Shown: positions 23,728 to 33,222, counted from the stretch's first letter. The stretch is DNA of 64,000 nucleotides from Lysobacterales bacterium (GCA_016721015.1 JADKJL010000004.1:1-64000), one strand, 5' to 3'. The notes: generated by a model not told the origin, from the sequence alone. Translations and numbers: made by a program.

Positions 23728-26715
23728 TCAGAAACTTGCGCCGATCGAGAGCTTCAAGGTGCGTGTGGGTGTGGAAATCCCGTCGCCATTTCGGTTGCCG
23801 AAATTGGGATTGGGGTCGGTGGGGCCGCCGTGCCAGGTGTCGTAGTCGGTCCAGTTGTAGGTATTGAAGATATTCAGGATATCCGCGCGAACGCGCAGGC
23901 CAATGCCCTTGCCGACCTCGAAGGTCTTGGTCGCGGCAAGATCGACCTGCCTGATGCCAAAGGTGCCGGCTGGCGAGAACGGGTCGAAAAAGCAGTCGTT
24001 AAAACCAATGGCGCTGCAGTTGAGACCTTCTTTCGCGATCGGGCTGGAATAAGTCGCCTTGCCTGACAGGGTAGTGCCCCATGGTCCGTCGACGATTCCA
24101 GTCAGAACCAGACGATGGCGCGGGATGCCGAGTGAAGGCAGGAAGCCCTGACCGGCGGTGTTTGGATAGTCGAAGATGTAGTGCTCATCGCTTTCGGCCG
24201 CATGCAGACGGTTTTCAAATGGGTGGTTGTAAGTGTAGGCGAGAGTCATGCCCCAGCCGGAATCCGGTGTATACGGCTTCTCGATTGAAAGCAGGAACGA
24301 GTCGTTGCGTGTCTCGATGCCGTTGTCGGCGATCAGCAAGGTGCCGAAGCCGGGGATGCCTTCACCCCAGGGCTGGCCGCCCCAGGTTGCCGCCGGATTG
24401 AAACGGAAGCGGCCGTCTGCATAGCGGTTGCCGAGGGCAAAGTAGATGCCATCCTTGCTCTCGACATGCGACAGCGTGGCCGAGGTATTCCAGTCGATGC
24501 CGAACAGGGTCACGGTATTGCGCATGCCGAAACTGAGCTGGTCGGAATAGGGGGTCTTCAGGTTGTTGTTGATCAGGTTGGTCTCGCCGCCGAGATTCGG
24601 ATTGGCTGCGACCAGCGGGGCCAGATTGGCTGGATCCAGATAGGCCGCGTCCCAGGCCAGGCAGGCGCCGACGCCGACTACGCAGGGATGTGCTGGCGTA
24701 TTGAAATTGAAGCGATAGCGCGGGAACGTACCCTTTGAGCGCTCCAGTGCGAGATAGTCGAACAAATTTCGATCATAGGATCGGCCGGCTCCGCCGAAGA
24801 GCACGTGGCGCTGATCTTCAAACAAGTCGTAGGAGAATCCGACGCGCGGCTGCCAGGCATCCTTGAAAGCCTTGCGGTTGTGGCCGTTGCCGATGAAATC
24901 CTCAATGTTGTAGTCGGTGTTCTGGATATTGGCCCAATTGCGCAGTGCGGCGGCGAGCTCCGGACGCGGCTGGAAATTCAGATAGCTCGGCGTCTTCTCG
25001 TAATCCCAGCGGATGCCGAGATTGAGGATCAGCTTGGTGTTGACCTCCCAGTCATCTTGCAGATAAATGCCGAATTGCTGGTTCTTCGATTTGATATCCA
25101 GTTGGGGCGCGCCCGGCACGAGCTGGCCGAACTCGACGTATGCCGGCACCGTATAACTCTCATTGATGTCGTAATAATATTGAGGGCTGTAGGGCTGCTG
25201 CTCGAACGAATTGATCTTGATTTCCTTGTACTTGAAACCTGCTTTGAATGTGTGGTTGCCGGCCCATTCGAGTCCGCTCCAGGTCAGGTCATCCTGGATA
25301 CCCGTGCCCTGCTGGCCCTTGCGCTGGAAGTTTTCGCCAGCGCCATAGTTGAGAACCGTTCTGCCGTTGTTGTCATTGGGCGGGTAAAGGAGAAGATGAA
25401 TTCCGTAGCCGTCAGTGGTGGTCGGGCGCGGTTCGTAGGTGGAATCCTCGAACGTCAGGTGGGCATCGTTGAGCCAGTCGCCGTTGATGTACTGGTAGCG
25501 CAGGTCAATACGTGACTCGTCGTTCTTGCGGGTGCTGCCGAAACCATAGGTATTGACGCCGCCGATTCCATCGATCTGATCTTCCTTGCGATACTTTCCA
25601 GTCAGCTCGAACAAGCTGCTCTCATTGGGCGTCCAGGTCAGTTTGCCGAAATACAGATCCTCGTTGAACGGCACCGTGGTCGGGCCTACCAGGCCCTGGA
25701 CTTCAGCCGGAAGGCTGGAAACGGGCACGCTTTCTCCGGGATTGATGTCTGAGGGCGTGACAAATTCCTTGCGCTCGTAGGAGCCGAAGAAGAACAGCTG
25801 ATCCTGGATGATGGGGCCGCCAAATGACAGGCCATACTGTTTTTCTTTCGTATCTTTCTTGTCACCGCCGAGTTCCGTAGGCCGCGTGGCACGCATGTCC
25901 TGGTTGGTGTAGTCGTAGAAAAAATCGCCATGGAATTCGTTGCTGCCGGACTTCGTCAGCGCCGTGATGGCGACGCTGCTGAGCTGGTCGAATTCGGCCT
26001 TGTAGTTCTGCGTGATGACCTTGTATTCGGCGATTGCCGCTTGCGGAAACGGATTGCCACGGGTCTGATCCTGACCACTGATGCCACCCTTGAGTACATA
26101 GTTCTTTTGACCGACGCCATCGATATAGACGTTGACGCCATTGGAGTTCTGCGCACCACCGCGCAGGCTGCTTGAGCCGTTGTTTTCGTCCCGTGTATAG
26201 ATCACGCCGGGAACGGTATCGGCGAAGGCGAGGAAATTGCGTGACGTCTGCGGCAGGGCTTCAATTTGCTTGGGCGTGATATAGGTCGCGATTTCCGAGG
26301 TCTTGGTTTCGGCCATGGCATTGGCAGTCACGCTGATTGTCGCCATTTCGGCGGCGCTGGCTGCCTCCAGCGGCAGATCCAGCGTGGCGATCTGGCCGAC
26401 GCGAAGGATCACGGTCTTGCTGGTCGAAGCGGCGCCCGCATTCACATCGACGCGGTAGGTGCCCGGAGGCAATCCGGCCAGCGAGTATTCGCCGTTGGCA
26501 TTGCTCTGTGCCTTGCGGATCAGGCCGGTGGCGAGATTGGTCACCGTGACCTCGGCGTTGGCCGCGCTGCCCGATGTCTCGGTGACCTGTCCGCGCAAGG
26601 TGGCGGCGGTCGATTGCGCGAGCAGGGCCGGGGTGGCGACCAGGAAACAACTTGCCAGGGCACAGGCAAGCAAGCGGGGTTGCGGTGTGCGGACCTGCGG
26701 TGTGCGCGGTTTCAT
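23728..26715 (-). CDS. TonB-dependent receptor, Oar-like with carboxypeptidase-regulatory domain
   Basis: A 995-residue outer-membrane receptor. Start at 26715 has GGAG upstream and a signal peptide ending ATPALLAQ (about residue 33). Residues about 35-110 form a carboxypeptidase-regulatory-like beta-sandwich (TLRGQVTETSGSAANAEVTV, GEYSLAGLPPGTYRVDV). A plug follows (KQIEALPQTSRNFLAFADTV, VNVYIDGVGQKNYVLKGG), then the 22-strand barrel ending in TRTLKLSIGASF, whose final Phe is the outer-membrane insertion signal. It lies 68 bases behind the lacI gene and ahead of the glucanase, so it is the predicted uptake channel for the glucan or its fragments. Confidence 0.95.
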   Translation of the reverse strand: MKPRTPQVRTPQPRLLACALASCFLVATPALLAQSTAATLRGQVTETSGSAANAEVTVTNLATGLIRKAQSNANGEYSLAGLPPGTYRVDVNAGAASTSKTVILRVGQIATLDLPLEAASAAEMATISVTANAMAETKTSEIATYITPKQIEALPQTSRNFLAFADTVPGVIYTRDENNGSSSLRGGAQNSNGVNVYIDGVGQKNYVLKGGISGQDQTRGNPFPQAAIAEYKVITQNYKAEFDQLSSVAITALTKSGSNEFHGDFFYDYTNQDMRATRPTELGGDKKDTKEKQYGLSFGGPIIQDQLFFFGSYERKEFVTPSDINPGESVPVSSLPAEVQGLVGPTTVPFNEDLYFGKLTWTPNESSLFELTGKYRKEDQIDGIGGVNTYGFGSTRKNDESRIDLRYQYINGDWLNDAHLTFEDSTYEPRPTTTDGYGIHLLLYPPNDNNGRTVLNYGAGENFQRKGQQGTGIQDDLTWSGLEWAGNHTFKAGFKYKEIKINSFEQQPYSPQYYYDINESYTVPAYVEFGQLVPGAPQLDIKSKNQQFGIYLQDDWEVNTKLILNLGIRWDYEKTPSYLNFQPRPELAAALRNWANIQNTDYNIEDFIGNGHNRKAFKDAWQPRVGFSYDLFEDQRHVLFGGAGRSYDRNLFDYLALERSKGTFPRYRFNFNTPAHPCVVGVGACLAWDAAYLDPANLAPLVAANPNLGGETNLINNNLKTPYSDQLSFGMRNTVTLFGIDWNTSATLSHVESKDGIYFALGNRYADGRFRFNPAATWGGQPWGEGIPGFGTLLIADNGIETRNDSFLLSIEKPYTPDSGWGMTLAYTYNHPFENRLHAAESDEHYIFDYPNTAGQGFLPSLGIPRHRLVLTGIVDGPWGTTLSGKATYSSPIAKEGLNCSAIGFNDCFFDPFSPAGTFGIRQVDLAATKTFEVGKGIGLRVRADILNIFNTYNWTDYDTWHGGPTDPNPNFGNRNGDGISTPTRTLKLSIGASF

Positions 26716-26783
26716 GCGGAATTCTCCAGGATGCAGCAAGGGTGGATGGGGCAATCAAGACAGGGGTGGCAGTGGGTTCGCGA

Positions 26784-27803
26784 TCACGATCGATCGGGTG
26801 GCTGCCCGCGCGGGCGGGCCATGCATGAGGCGCGCACGATCAGCTCGGGCGCGCTCGTTCCTTGTGCGGGAACCGGTTGTTCAGACAATTGCGCGATCAA
26901 GGCGCGCGCAGCACGTTCGCCGAGTTCGGCGATATTCACGCGCATCGTGGTCAGCGGCGGTGAGACGAAACGCGCCATCGGAATGTCATCGAAGCCGACC
27001 AGGGCGATGTCATCGGGAACCTTCAAGCCTGCTTCGTTGAGCGCAAACAGGCAGCCCAGTGCCATCATGTCGTTGGCTGCAAATACCGCGTCCGGTCGCG
27101 GCGCCATGCGTGCAATGGCCGCGCCGGCCACGTATCCGGATTTCTCGCTGAAATCCCCTTCCAGCACGATGCCCTCGCTGCCCGGCACATCGCGCGCAAG
27201 CGCATCGCAATAGCCGCGCAAGCGTTCGTCGGCATCGAAGTTGTCGGTCGGGCCGGCAATCATCGCGATGCGCTGATGACCTTGCCTGGCCAGGTGGTCG
27301 ATCATCGTGCAGGCGCCGCGATAGTTGTCGATTGCAAAGGCGATGTGTTCGCCCCCGTCGCTGCGCGTATTCATCAGGACGGTTGGCGTGGCGAAAGGCA
27401 GGTTGTCGGCGAGCAGGTCAGCATCGGCGTGCGGGGACATGATCAACAGGCCGTCGACGCGGCCACTCAAGGCACGCAATGCGGCAGCCGTTTCACCGGC
27501 AGATCCGTGTGAGCTCGAAACGAGCAGATGCAGGCCACTTTCCCGCGCGGCCAGGTCCATGCCGCGGATCAGTTCCGAGAAGAACTCACCGTACAGATCG
27601 GGCAGGATCGCGCCGATCGTCTGCGTGCGCCGGGTACTCAGACTGCGTGCGGCGCCGTGCGGCATGTAGCGCAGCCGCGAGGCGATCTCGACGATCTTCT
27701 CGCGCATCGGTTGGGTGACGTTGGAATGCCCGTTGAGCGCACGCGAAACCGTGGCGATCGATACATTCGCCTCGCGCGCCACGTCTTTGATCGTTACCGA
27801 CAT
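26784..27803 (-). CDS. LacI-family transcriptional regulator of the glucan locus
   Basis: A 339-residue repressor. Start at 27803 (ATG, preceded by GGGGG) gives the canonical LacI beginning VTIKDVAREANVSIATVSRA with hinge LRYMPHGAARSL. The periplasmic-binding-like sugar domain follows (TIGAILPDLYGEFFSELIRG, then VFAANDMMALGCLFALNEAG and DDIALVGFDDIPMARFVSPP). It is first in the leftward operon and has a near-perfect operator 42 bases upstream (27845-27860), so it probably represses itself and everything behind it until a glucan-derived sugar binds. The same operator type occurs before GH1 at 12864. Confidence 0.95.
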   Translation of the reverse strand: MSVTIKDVAREANVSIATVSRALNGHSNVTQPMREKIVEIASRLRYMPHGAARSLSTRRTQTIGAILPDLYGEFFSELIRGMDLAARESGLHLLVSSSHGSAGETAAALRALSGRVDGLLIMSPHADADLLADNLPFATPTVLMNTRSDGGEHIAFAIDNYRGACTMIDHLARQGHQRIAMIAGPTDNFDADERLRGYCDALARDVPGSEGIVLEGDFSEKSGYVAGAAIARMAPRPDAVFAANDMMALGCLFALNEAGLKVPDDIALVGFDDIPMARFVSPPLTTMRVNIAELGERAARALIAQLSEQPVPAQGTSAPELIVRASCMARPRGQPPDRS

Positions 27804-27844
27804 CCAGCCCCCAAGCCTGCGCAACCTGATCCGTCAGGCGAACC

Positions 27845-27860
27845 ATGTAAACGCTTACAT
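27845..27860. promoter_or_regulatory. LacI-type operator upstream of lacI
   Basis: ATGTAAACGCTTACAT is palindromic except for one base pair and centred on CG, matching the general LacI-family half-site pattern. It lies 42 bases before the lacI start, suggesting autoregulation and control of the receptor-glucanase-importer operon. A related site is at 12864-12879. Confidence 0.85.
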
Positions 27861-27954
27861 CGTGCGACGAGCTTCGCCGATTGTCATGCTGCAATACAGC
27901 AGAAGCGGAATGACGGGTGGCGGATCGGCGTCTGCGAACGCCGCGGAATCGAGC

Positions 27955-28941
27955 TCAGGCGGCGAGCGGTTGGCCGTCGGCGAGCTGGTCGAAATAGTCG
28001 CGGGTCAGGCGCAACTGGGTCGTTGCGCAGTCGGTGCCATTGACGACACATCGGAACGCCGCGTTCTCGGGGCGATCCTTGGCGTACCAGCCGAGATGCT
28101 TGCGTGCGATGCGCACGCCCGGCAGTTCGCCGTAGAACGCATAGAGATCCTCGAGATGACCGACGAGGATGTCACGCACTTCAAGCGGCGATGGTGGGGC
28201 CAGGGTCTCGCCGGTTGCAAGATAGTGCGCGATCTCGCCGAAGATCCACGGCCGGCCTTGCGCGGCGCGACCGATCATCACGGCATCCGCGCCGGTGGCT
28301 TTGAGGACCTGCGCGGCCTTCTGCGGTGTATCGATATCGCCATTGGCCAGCAGCGGAATACGGATCGCATCGCGGATCGCGGCGATGGTTTGGTACTCGG
28401 CTTCGCCCTGGTAAAGGTCGGCGCGGGTGCGGCCATGGACGGCCAGGGCGGCGATGCCGGCATCCTCAGCGATGCGCGCGATGCGCACGCCGTTGCGATT
28501 GTCGCGATCCCAGCCCGTGCGGATCTTCAGTGTCACCGGCACGTCGACGGCCCTGACCACCGCTTCGACGATGCGCGCGACCAGCGCCTCGTCCTGCAGC
28601 AAGGCTGATCCAGAGTACACATTGCAGACTTTTTTCGCCGGGCAGCCCATGTTGATGTCGATCAGTTGGGCACCGAGATCGACGTTGTAGCGTGCGGCGT
28701 CGGCCAGCATCTGCGGGTCGTAGCCGGCGATCTGCACGCTGATCGGATCAGGCTCGCCGCTGTGATCGGCCCGTCGTTGTGACTTGGTCGTATGCCACAG
28801 ACGCGGATCCGCCGTGGTCATTTCGGAAACGGCCAATCCCGCGCCCAGTCGTTTGCACAACTGGCGGAAAGGCTTGTCGGTGACTCCGGCCATCGGGGCC
28901 AGCACGACGGGCGGGTTGATCAGGAAGTGGCCGATGCGCAT
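27955..28941 (-). CDS. dusB: tRNA-dihydrouridine synthase B
   Basis: A 328-residue flavoenzyme that reduces uridines in the tRNA D-loop. It starts MRIGHFLINPPVVLAPMAGV, with the FMN-barrel features TDKPFRQLCKRLGAG, DINMGCPAKKVCN (catalytic Cys100) and IPLLANGDIDTPQKA. HGRTRADLYQGEAEY is a Dus signature. Length matches E. coli DusB. In many proteobacteria dusB is followed by fis; here the gene downstream is the lacI operon in the same orientation, so that arrangement is absent. Confidence 0.96.
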   Translation of the reverse strand: MRIGHFLINPPVVLAPMAGVTDKPFRQLCKRLGAGLAVSEMTTADPRLWHTTKSQRRADHSGEPDPISVQIAGYDPQMLADAARYNVDLGAQLIDINMGCPAKKVCNVYSGSALLQDEALVARIVEAVVRAVDVPVTLKIRTGWDRDNRNGVRIARIAEDAGIAALAVHGRTRADLYQGEAEYQTIAAIRDAIRIPLLANGDIDTPQKAAQVLKATGADAVMIGRAAQGRPWIFGEIAHYLATGETLAPPSPLEVRDILVGHLEDLYAFYGELPGVRIARKHLGWYAKDRPENAAFRCVVNGTDCATTQLRLTRDYFDQLADGQPLAA

Positions 28942-29102
28942 CGGCGATATTGTAGCCTGCGCGCTGGCCCGGGCGGATGCGCGGATGGGCTGCGGCGATC
29001 CGTCACGCGCATCTGTTTGACGGCTCGCCTGCTAGAATCCCGCACGGTTCCCCCCAGGCATGCTGATCGCTTGAATTTCATTTCATTTCGCAACCAGGGA
29101 TC

Positions 29103-29783
29103 GTGTCGCCGACGCCTGCGTCGGCTGGCCGGCTGATCGGCATGCTTGATTTTCTGGTCAGCGTGTTCACCCAGAATGGCTATGTCGCCGTTTTCATCGT
29201 CTTGATGATCTGTGGCTTCGGGCTGCCGATTCCCGAGGACATCAGCCTGGTCGCCGGCGGCGTGATAGCGGGCCTCGGCTATGCCAACGTGCATGTCATG
29301 GCTGCGGTCGGAATTGTCGGCATCCTCGCCGGGGACGTGCTGATGTTCGTGCTCGGCCGCCACTACGGCGAGCGTGCCTTGCGCCTGCGCTGGGTTGCAT
29401 ACCTGCTGACGCCGAAGCGCTATGCCCTCGTGCAGGCCAAATTCAGCCGCTTCGGCAATCGCCTGATGTTCATCGCGCGCTTCCTGCCGGGTCTGCGTTC
29501 GCCGATTTACCTGACCGCCGGCATGACCCGGCGTGTCTCGTTTTTCCAGTTCTTCTTTCTCGATGCATTCGCAGCCCTGATCAGTGCGCCGATCTGGGTC
29601 TATCTGGGCTATTACGGTGCACAGAACCACGAATGGCTGCTGAAATGGCTCGATCGCGGCAAGTTCATCGTGATGGCGGTGGCGGCCGTCATCCTTGTCG
29701 TCATCGTGATCTATTTCTGGCGACGCTCGGCCCGCCGGCGCGCCTTGTTGAAACTGCGCCAGACTCGCCGACAGAGGCGCTAG
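29103..29783 (+). CDS. DedA-family inner-membrane protein
   Basis: Up to 226 residues with about five membrane segments. DedA/SNARE-associated signatures: GLPIPEDISLVAGGVIAGLG and FIARFLPGLRSPIYLTAGMT, then a basic tail (RRSARRRALLKLRQTRRQRR). The family contains flippases for undecaprenyl phosphate and phospholipids and supports envelope integrity. Start is uncertain: GTG 29103 has AGGGA close upstream; ATG 29142 (MLDFLVSVF) fits the usual family beginning. It converges on the kinase gene with a 17-base gap. Confidence 0.92.
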   Translation: MSPTPASAGRLIGMLDFLVSVFTQNGYVAVFIVLMICGFGLPIPEDISLVAGGVIAGLGYANVHVMAAVGIVGILAGDVLMFVLGRHYGERALRLRWVAYLLTPKRYALVQAKFSRFGNRLMFIARFLPGLRSPIYLTAGMTRRVSFFQFFFLDAFAALISAPIWVYLGYYGAQNHEWLLKWLDRGKFIVMAVAAVILVVIVIYFWRRSARRRALLKLRQTRRQRR

Positions 29784-29800
29784 CGACGAAGGTCGTCCAG

Positions 29801-30793
29801 TCAATCGCCGAAGCGGGCAAGGACTTCATGGCGGTAGGGAACGGCACTGGCCGCACCGGGTTTCTCGGTGCTCAGGGCGGCGACGCGATTCGCATAACGC
29901 ACGGCGTCGGCGAACGCGCCCGGCGACGTTTGCGACAACATCGCAACCAGTGCGCCATTGAAGGAATCGCCGGCGCCGGTCGTATCGACCGCAACCACTT
30001 TTTCGGAAGCGACCCGATAGTGATCCCGGCTGTCACCGCGCAGCGTGCCGGCGGCATGCGAAACGAAGCATCCCGCTGCACCCAGGGTGATCACGACGCT
30101 GGGCACGCCGAGGTCGCGACAGCGGGCATGCAGATCCGCGTCCGCCATGCTGGCCACATTTTCGGCGTTCAACGGCTTGCCGCAGAACAGCTCGACCAGT
30201 TGCGCGAACTCGGTTTCGTTCGGCGTGATCAGGTCACACCGCGACAGGATCGTGGAGTCGATCCCGGCATGCATCGGAGCCGGATTGAGCACACGCAGCA
30301 GACCATGTTCCGCACCCAGTTCGAGCGCCGTGCGCACCGCATCGAGATTGTTCTCAAGCTGAACCAGCAGCACGCAGGCGTTGCCAAAGCGGCTTTCGTT
30401 GTTGCGCAGGAAATCGGTCGACAGGTGCTCGTTCGCAGCCAGGTTGACCATGATCTGGTTGGCACCTCTGGCGTCGACGATGATGCCTGCCGCCGCGGTC
30501 GGTACATCATCGAGAATCAGCCATGCGCAAGCGAGTTCCTCGTTTTCCGCAAAGTGGCGCGCGGATTCAGCCAGTGAATCCTTGCCGAGCGCACCGATGA
30601 ACAAGGCCTTGCCTTGCTGGCGCACGCAGGCGACCGCCTGATTGAAGCCCTTGCCACCCGGGCCGGTGCTGAAGCCCAACGCACGACGCGTTTCGCCCGG
30701 CTGCGGAAACTGGTCGGTCAGCCAGACGTGATCATGCACGTAACTGCCGACGACGATGACGGAAGGCAAATCGCTGGCATGGCGTGCGGACAT
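29801..30793 (-). CDS. PfkB-family carbohydrate kinase, ribokinase-like
   Basis: A 330-residue cytoplasmic kinase. SVIVVGSYVHDHVWLTDQFP and the substrate loop TGPGGKGFNQAVACVRQQG resemble ribokinase. The catalytic anion-hole motif is AVDTTGAGDSFNGALVAML, with Asp as base. LITPNETEFAQLVELFCGKP is the N-x-x-E region. It phosphorylates a sugar with ATP; ribose is the usual substrate but the neighbourhood does not confirm it. Slightly longer than E. coli RbsK (309). Confidence 0.88.
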   Translation of the reverse strand: MSARHASDLPSVIVVGSYVHDHVWLTDQFPQPGETRRALGFSTGPGGKGFNQAVACVRQQGKALFIGALGKDSLAESARHFAENEELACAWLILDDVPTAAAGIIVDARGANQIMVNLAANEHLSTDFLRNNESRFGNACVLLVQLENNLDAVRTALELGAEHGLLRVLNPAPMHAGIDSTILSRCDLITPNETEFAQLVELFCGKPLNAENVASMADADLHARCRDLGVPSVVITLGAAGCFVSHAAGTLRGDSRDHYRVASEKVVAVDTTGAGDSFNGALVAMLSQTSPGAFADAVRYANRVAALSTEKPGAASAVPYRHEVLARFGD

Positions 30794-30964
30794 TGGCTGG
30801 AACCCGTTCTCAAAACGCCATGTTAGCCCAGCCCGGCGAACCTCTCACCAGGCCACGCAGCGTGCATCAAGCTTCAGGCACCACCATCGACTGCAGGTTT
30901 CCGATGATTGATCACGGCGATTCTGCGAGCATGGCGTGTTGTTCAACCGGAAATGCAGCAGCCG

Positions 30965-31876
30965 ATGACGGTCTTCGCCACCTTTGCGATCATTCTGGTG
31001 CTGCTGGCAATCGGCTACATGCTCAATGTGTGGCGGGTGGTTCCGGAGAATGCATCGGCGACGCTCAACCTGGTCGTGCTCAACGTGTGCCTGCCGGCGG
31101 CGATCCTCCTGTATGCGCCGAAGCTTGAGTTCGAGCGGGAACTGATCGGGCTGATCGCCATTCCGTGGGTCATCTTGATCGTATCGATCGCGCTGGTACT
31201 TGCCATCAGCCGCCTGGCCCGGTTCGATCGTCCGAGCACGGCCAACCTGCTGCTGCAGATTCCGCTTGGAAATACCTCCTTCATCGGCTACTCACTGATT
31301 CCGGTACTGGTCGGCGCGGGCGCGCTGCGTTATGCGGTGGTCTATGACCAGCTCGGCAGCTTCCTGATCCTGACCAGCTGGGGATTGTTCGTGATCAGCT
31401 TGTACGGCGGTGGCGAGCGCCTGCGCGTGCCGACGATCTTGCGCCGCGTGCTGAGCTTTCCGCCATTCATTGCGCTGGTGCTCGCCTTGACCATTGTCCC
31501 GGCGGATCTCGCTCCAATGTTCGACCAGGGTCTGCATCTGCTCGCCGACTCGCTGTTGCCCATCGTCGTGCTTGCGCTCGGCATGCAACTGAAACTGCGC
31601 ATCGCGCGCAACCATGTCTCGCCCCTGGTCTTCGGCCTGCTGGCCAAGCTGATCGTCATGCCGATGATTGCTCTGGGGCTGGCGCAGCTTTTCGGGCTCT
31701 CGCGTGAAATGCTGCTGGTCGCCGTCTATCTGACCGCAATGCCGCCCATGGTCACGTCGGGTGCACTGCTCTCCCTGGCTGGATTGGCACCGGATCTGGC
31801 GGCTGCGCTGATCGGATACGGAATCATTTTCTCGATGCTGACATTGCCGCTCTGGCATTGGATATTGAGCGGCTGA
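30965..31876 (+). CDS. AEC-family (auxin efflux carrier-like) transporter
   Basis: About 303 residues and roughly ten membrane segments in two halves. The N-half contains SATLNLVVLNVCLPAAILLY and the C-half SLLPIVVLALGMQLKLRIAR, the conserved crossover regions of the AEC/malonate-carrier family. IPLGNTSFIGYSLIPVLVG is another conserved stretch. The substrate is unknown; bacterial members export or import organic acids. Start at 30965 or 30953; neither has a strong ribosome binding site. It stands alone. Confidence 0.88.
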   Translation: MTVFATFAIILVLLAIGYMLNVWRVVPENASATLNLVVLNVCLPAAILLYAPKLEFERELIGLIAIPWVILIVSIALVLAISRLARFDRPSTANLLLQIPLGNTSFIGYSLIPVLVGAGALRYAVVYDQLGSFLILTSWGLFVISLYGGGERLRVPTILRRVLSFPPFIALVLALTIVPADLAPMFDQGLHLLADSLLPIVVLALGMQLKLRIARNHVSPLVFGLLAKLIVMPMIALGLAQLFGLSREMLLVAVYLTAMPPMVTSGALLSLAGLAPDLAAALIGYGIIFSMLTLPLWHWILSG

Positions 31877-31891
31877 GTGCAGGCGGTTTAT

Positions 31892-31926
31892 GGTTCAAGG
31901 TTCAAGGTTCAAGGTTCAAGGTTCAA
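31892..31926. repeat. five-copy heptanucleotide tandem repeat
   Basis: GGTTCAA is repeated five times exactly, starting 16 bases after the AEC transporter stop. The unit length allows copy-number variation. It lies in the intergenic region ahead of tspO (start 32049), too far to overlap its ribosome binding site. Confidence 0.95.
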
Positions 31927-32048
31927 CGGGCATCGAGTCGCAGCGCATGCATCCGCGCGCGGAGACCGCCAAACGTGCTCGTCAGGACGCACGTTGCATT
32001 CAGCCAGTTCAGGTTAGGTTTGCAGCATCGACAGACAGGAGATGAATC

Positions 32049-32504
32049 ATGCGTGGATGGTTCGGTTTGGTGGTTTTTCTGGTATTGGTGGCAGCCGCAG
32101 CGCTACTCGGCGGACTGTCCACGCCGGATGCATGGTTCTCGGCATTGCAGAAGCCTTCGTTCAATCCGCCGGGTTGGGTGTTCGGGCCGGCCTGGACCTT
32201 GCTCTACATCCTCATGGCGATCGCCGCCTGGCGCGTCTATCGAGTGGACGGGTTTCGCTTGGCGATCGGTCTCTGGCTGGTTCAGTTGGTCGTCAACGCG
32301 GCCTGGTCGCCACTCTTTTTTGGAATGCACCGGGCGGATCTGGCACTGCTCGATATCATTGTTCTCGACATTCTGGTCATCGCGACGATTGCCGTGTTCT
32401 TGCGCAAGGATCGCATCGCCGCCTGGCTGATGCTGCCGTATCTCGGCTGGATCGCGTTTGCCACGACGCTGAACGCGGCCATCTGGCAGCTCAATCCGGC
32501 TTGA
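32049..32504 (+). CDS. tspO: TspO/MBR-family tryptophan-rich membrane protein
   Basis: A 151-residue inner-membrane protein with five transmembrane helices. Conserved stretches are WFSALQKPSFNPPGWVFGPA (Pro-rich loop), WTLLYILMAIAAWRVYR and VNAAWSPLFFGMHRADLAL. TspO proteins bind porphyrins and other tetrapyrroles and respond to oxidative or light stress. The 3' end overlaps the convergent methyltransferase gene by 14 bases. Confidence 0.95.
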   Translation: MRGWFGLVVFLVLVAAAALLGGLSTPDAWFSALQKPSFNPPGWVFGPAWTLLYILMAIAAWRVYRVDGFRLAIGLWLVQLVVNAAWSPLFFGMHRADLALLDIIVLDILVIATIAVFLRKDRIAAWLMLPYLGWIAFATTLNAAIWQLNPA

Positions 32505-33198
32505 GCGCGGTCATCGGATCCGACGGGTTGGACGAGGCGATTTCGCGACGGGCACAGATCAGCCAGTTCTCGAATGGCAGGCGTCCGCTGAGCGGCGCGA
32601 AGGTCGCGTTCAATCCATGTCGGGCGAAACGCTGCTCCAGGTCCTCGCGGCGCGGGTAGCGCTGCGGGCCGACATTCATCCAGCGTGTGATGCGGGCGAA
32701 GCGATCGACGCCACGCGTGAAGCGCAAGCGCCAACCTTCACGGTGCAGGCCGGTGCGCATGACCAGCACGGCCCCCGGGGACAGGCTGGCGATGGCGGCT
32801 TCCAGCAACGCATCCTGTGCGTCGGGCGGCAGAAACTGGACGATGTCGAGCAAGGCCACGCTGCCGCGATGGGCGGGGAATCCGTGGGCAAGATCGTGTG
32901 TTTCGAAGTGGACGCCGATGAGTCGCGCGCGAGCGGCTGCCGTGCGCGCCGAGGCGATTTTTTCCTCATCGATATCGACACCGAGATAGCGGCCTGAAAA
33001 ACCCTGCGCACGCAGCGCATGGGCAAGCAAGCCGATACCACAGCCGAGATCAAGCAGGGGTTCGCAGGTTTCGGCCAGCACCGCACCGACCCCAGTGTAA
33101 AGAGGGTCGGTAGCGAGCTTGATGCGTGCGTACCAGTAGTGCGGTTTTCGCGGCAGGTAGTTGCGCGCAATATCGCGAAGGACGATTACCATCGGCAC
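32491..33198 (-). CDS. class I SAM-dependent methyltransferase
   Basis: A 235-residue enzyme with a Rossmann methyltransferase fold. Motif I is LLDLGCGIGLLAHALRAQGF, the acidic motif II YLGVDIDEEKIASARTAAAR, and motif IV SVALLDIVQFLPPDAQDALL. The substrate cannot be deduced. N-terminal residues DIARNYLPRKPHYWYARIKL recall methyltransferases found next to lipid or acyltransferase genes, but none is adjacent here. The end overlaps tspO by 14 bases; the start faces the end of aceE, 64 bases away. Confidence 0.85.
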   Translation of the reverse strand: MPMVIVLRDIARNYLPRKPHYWYARIKLATDPLYTGVGAVLAETCEPLLDLGCGIGLLAHALRAQGFSGRYLGVDIDEEKIASARTAAARARLIGVHFETHDLAHGFPAHRGSVALLDIVQFLPPDAQDALLEAAIASLSPGAVLVMRTGLHREGWRLRFTRGVDRFARITRWMNVGPQRYPRREDLEQRFARHGLNATFAPLSGRLPFENWLICARREIASSNPSDPMTALKPD

Positions 33199-33222
33199 AG
33201 CTTACTCGATGACTTGCCGCGC

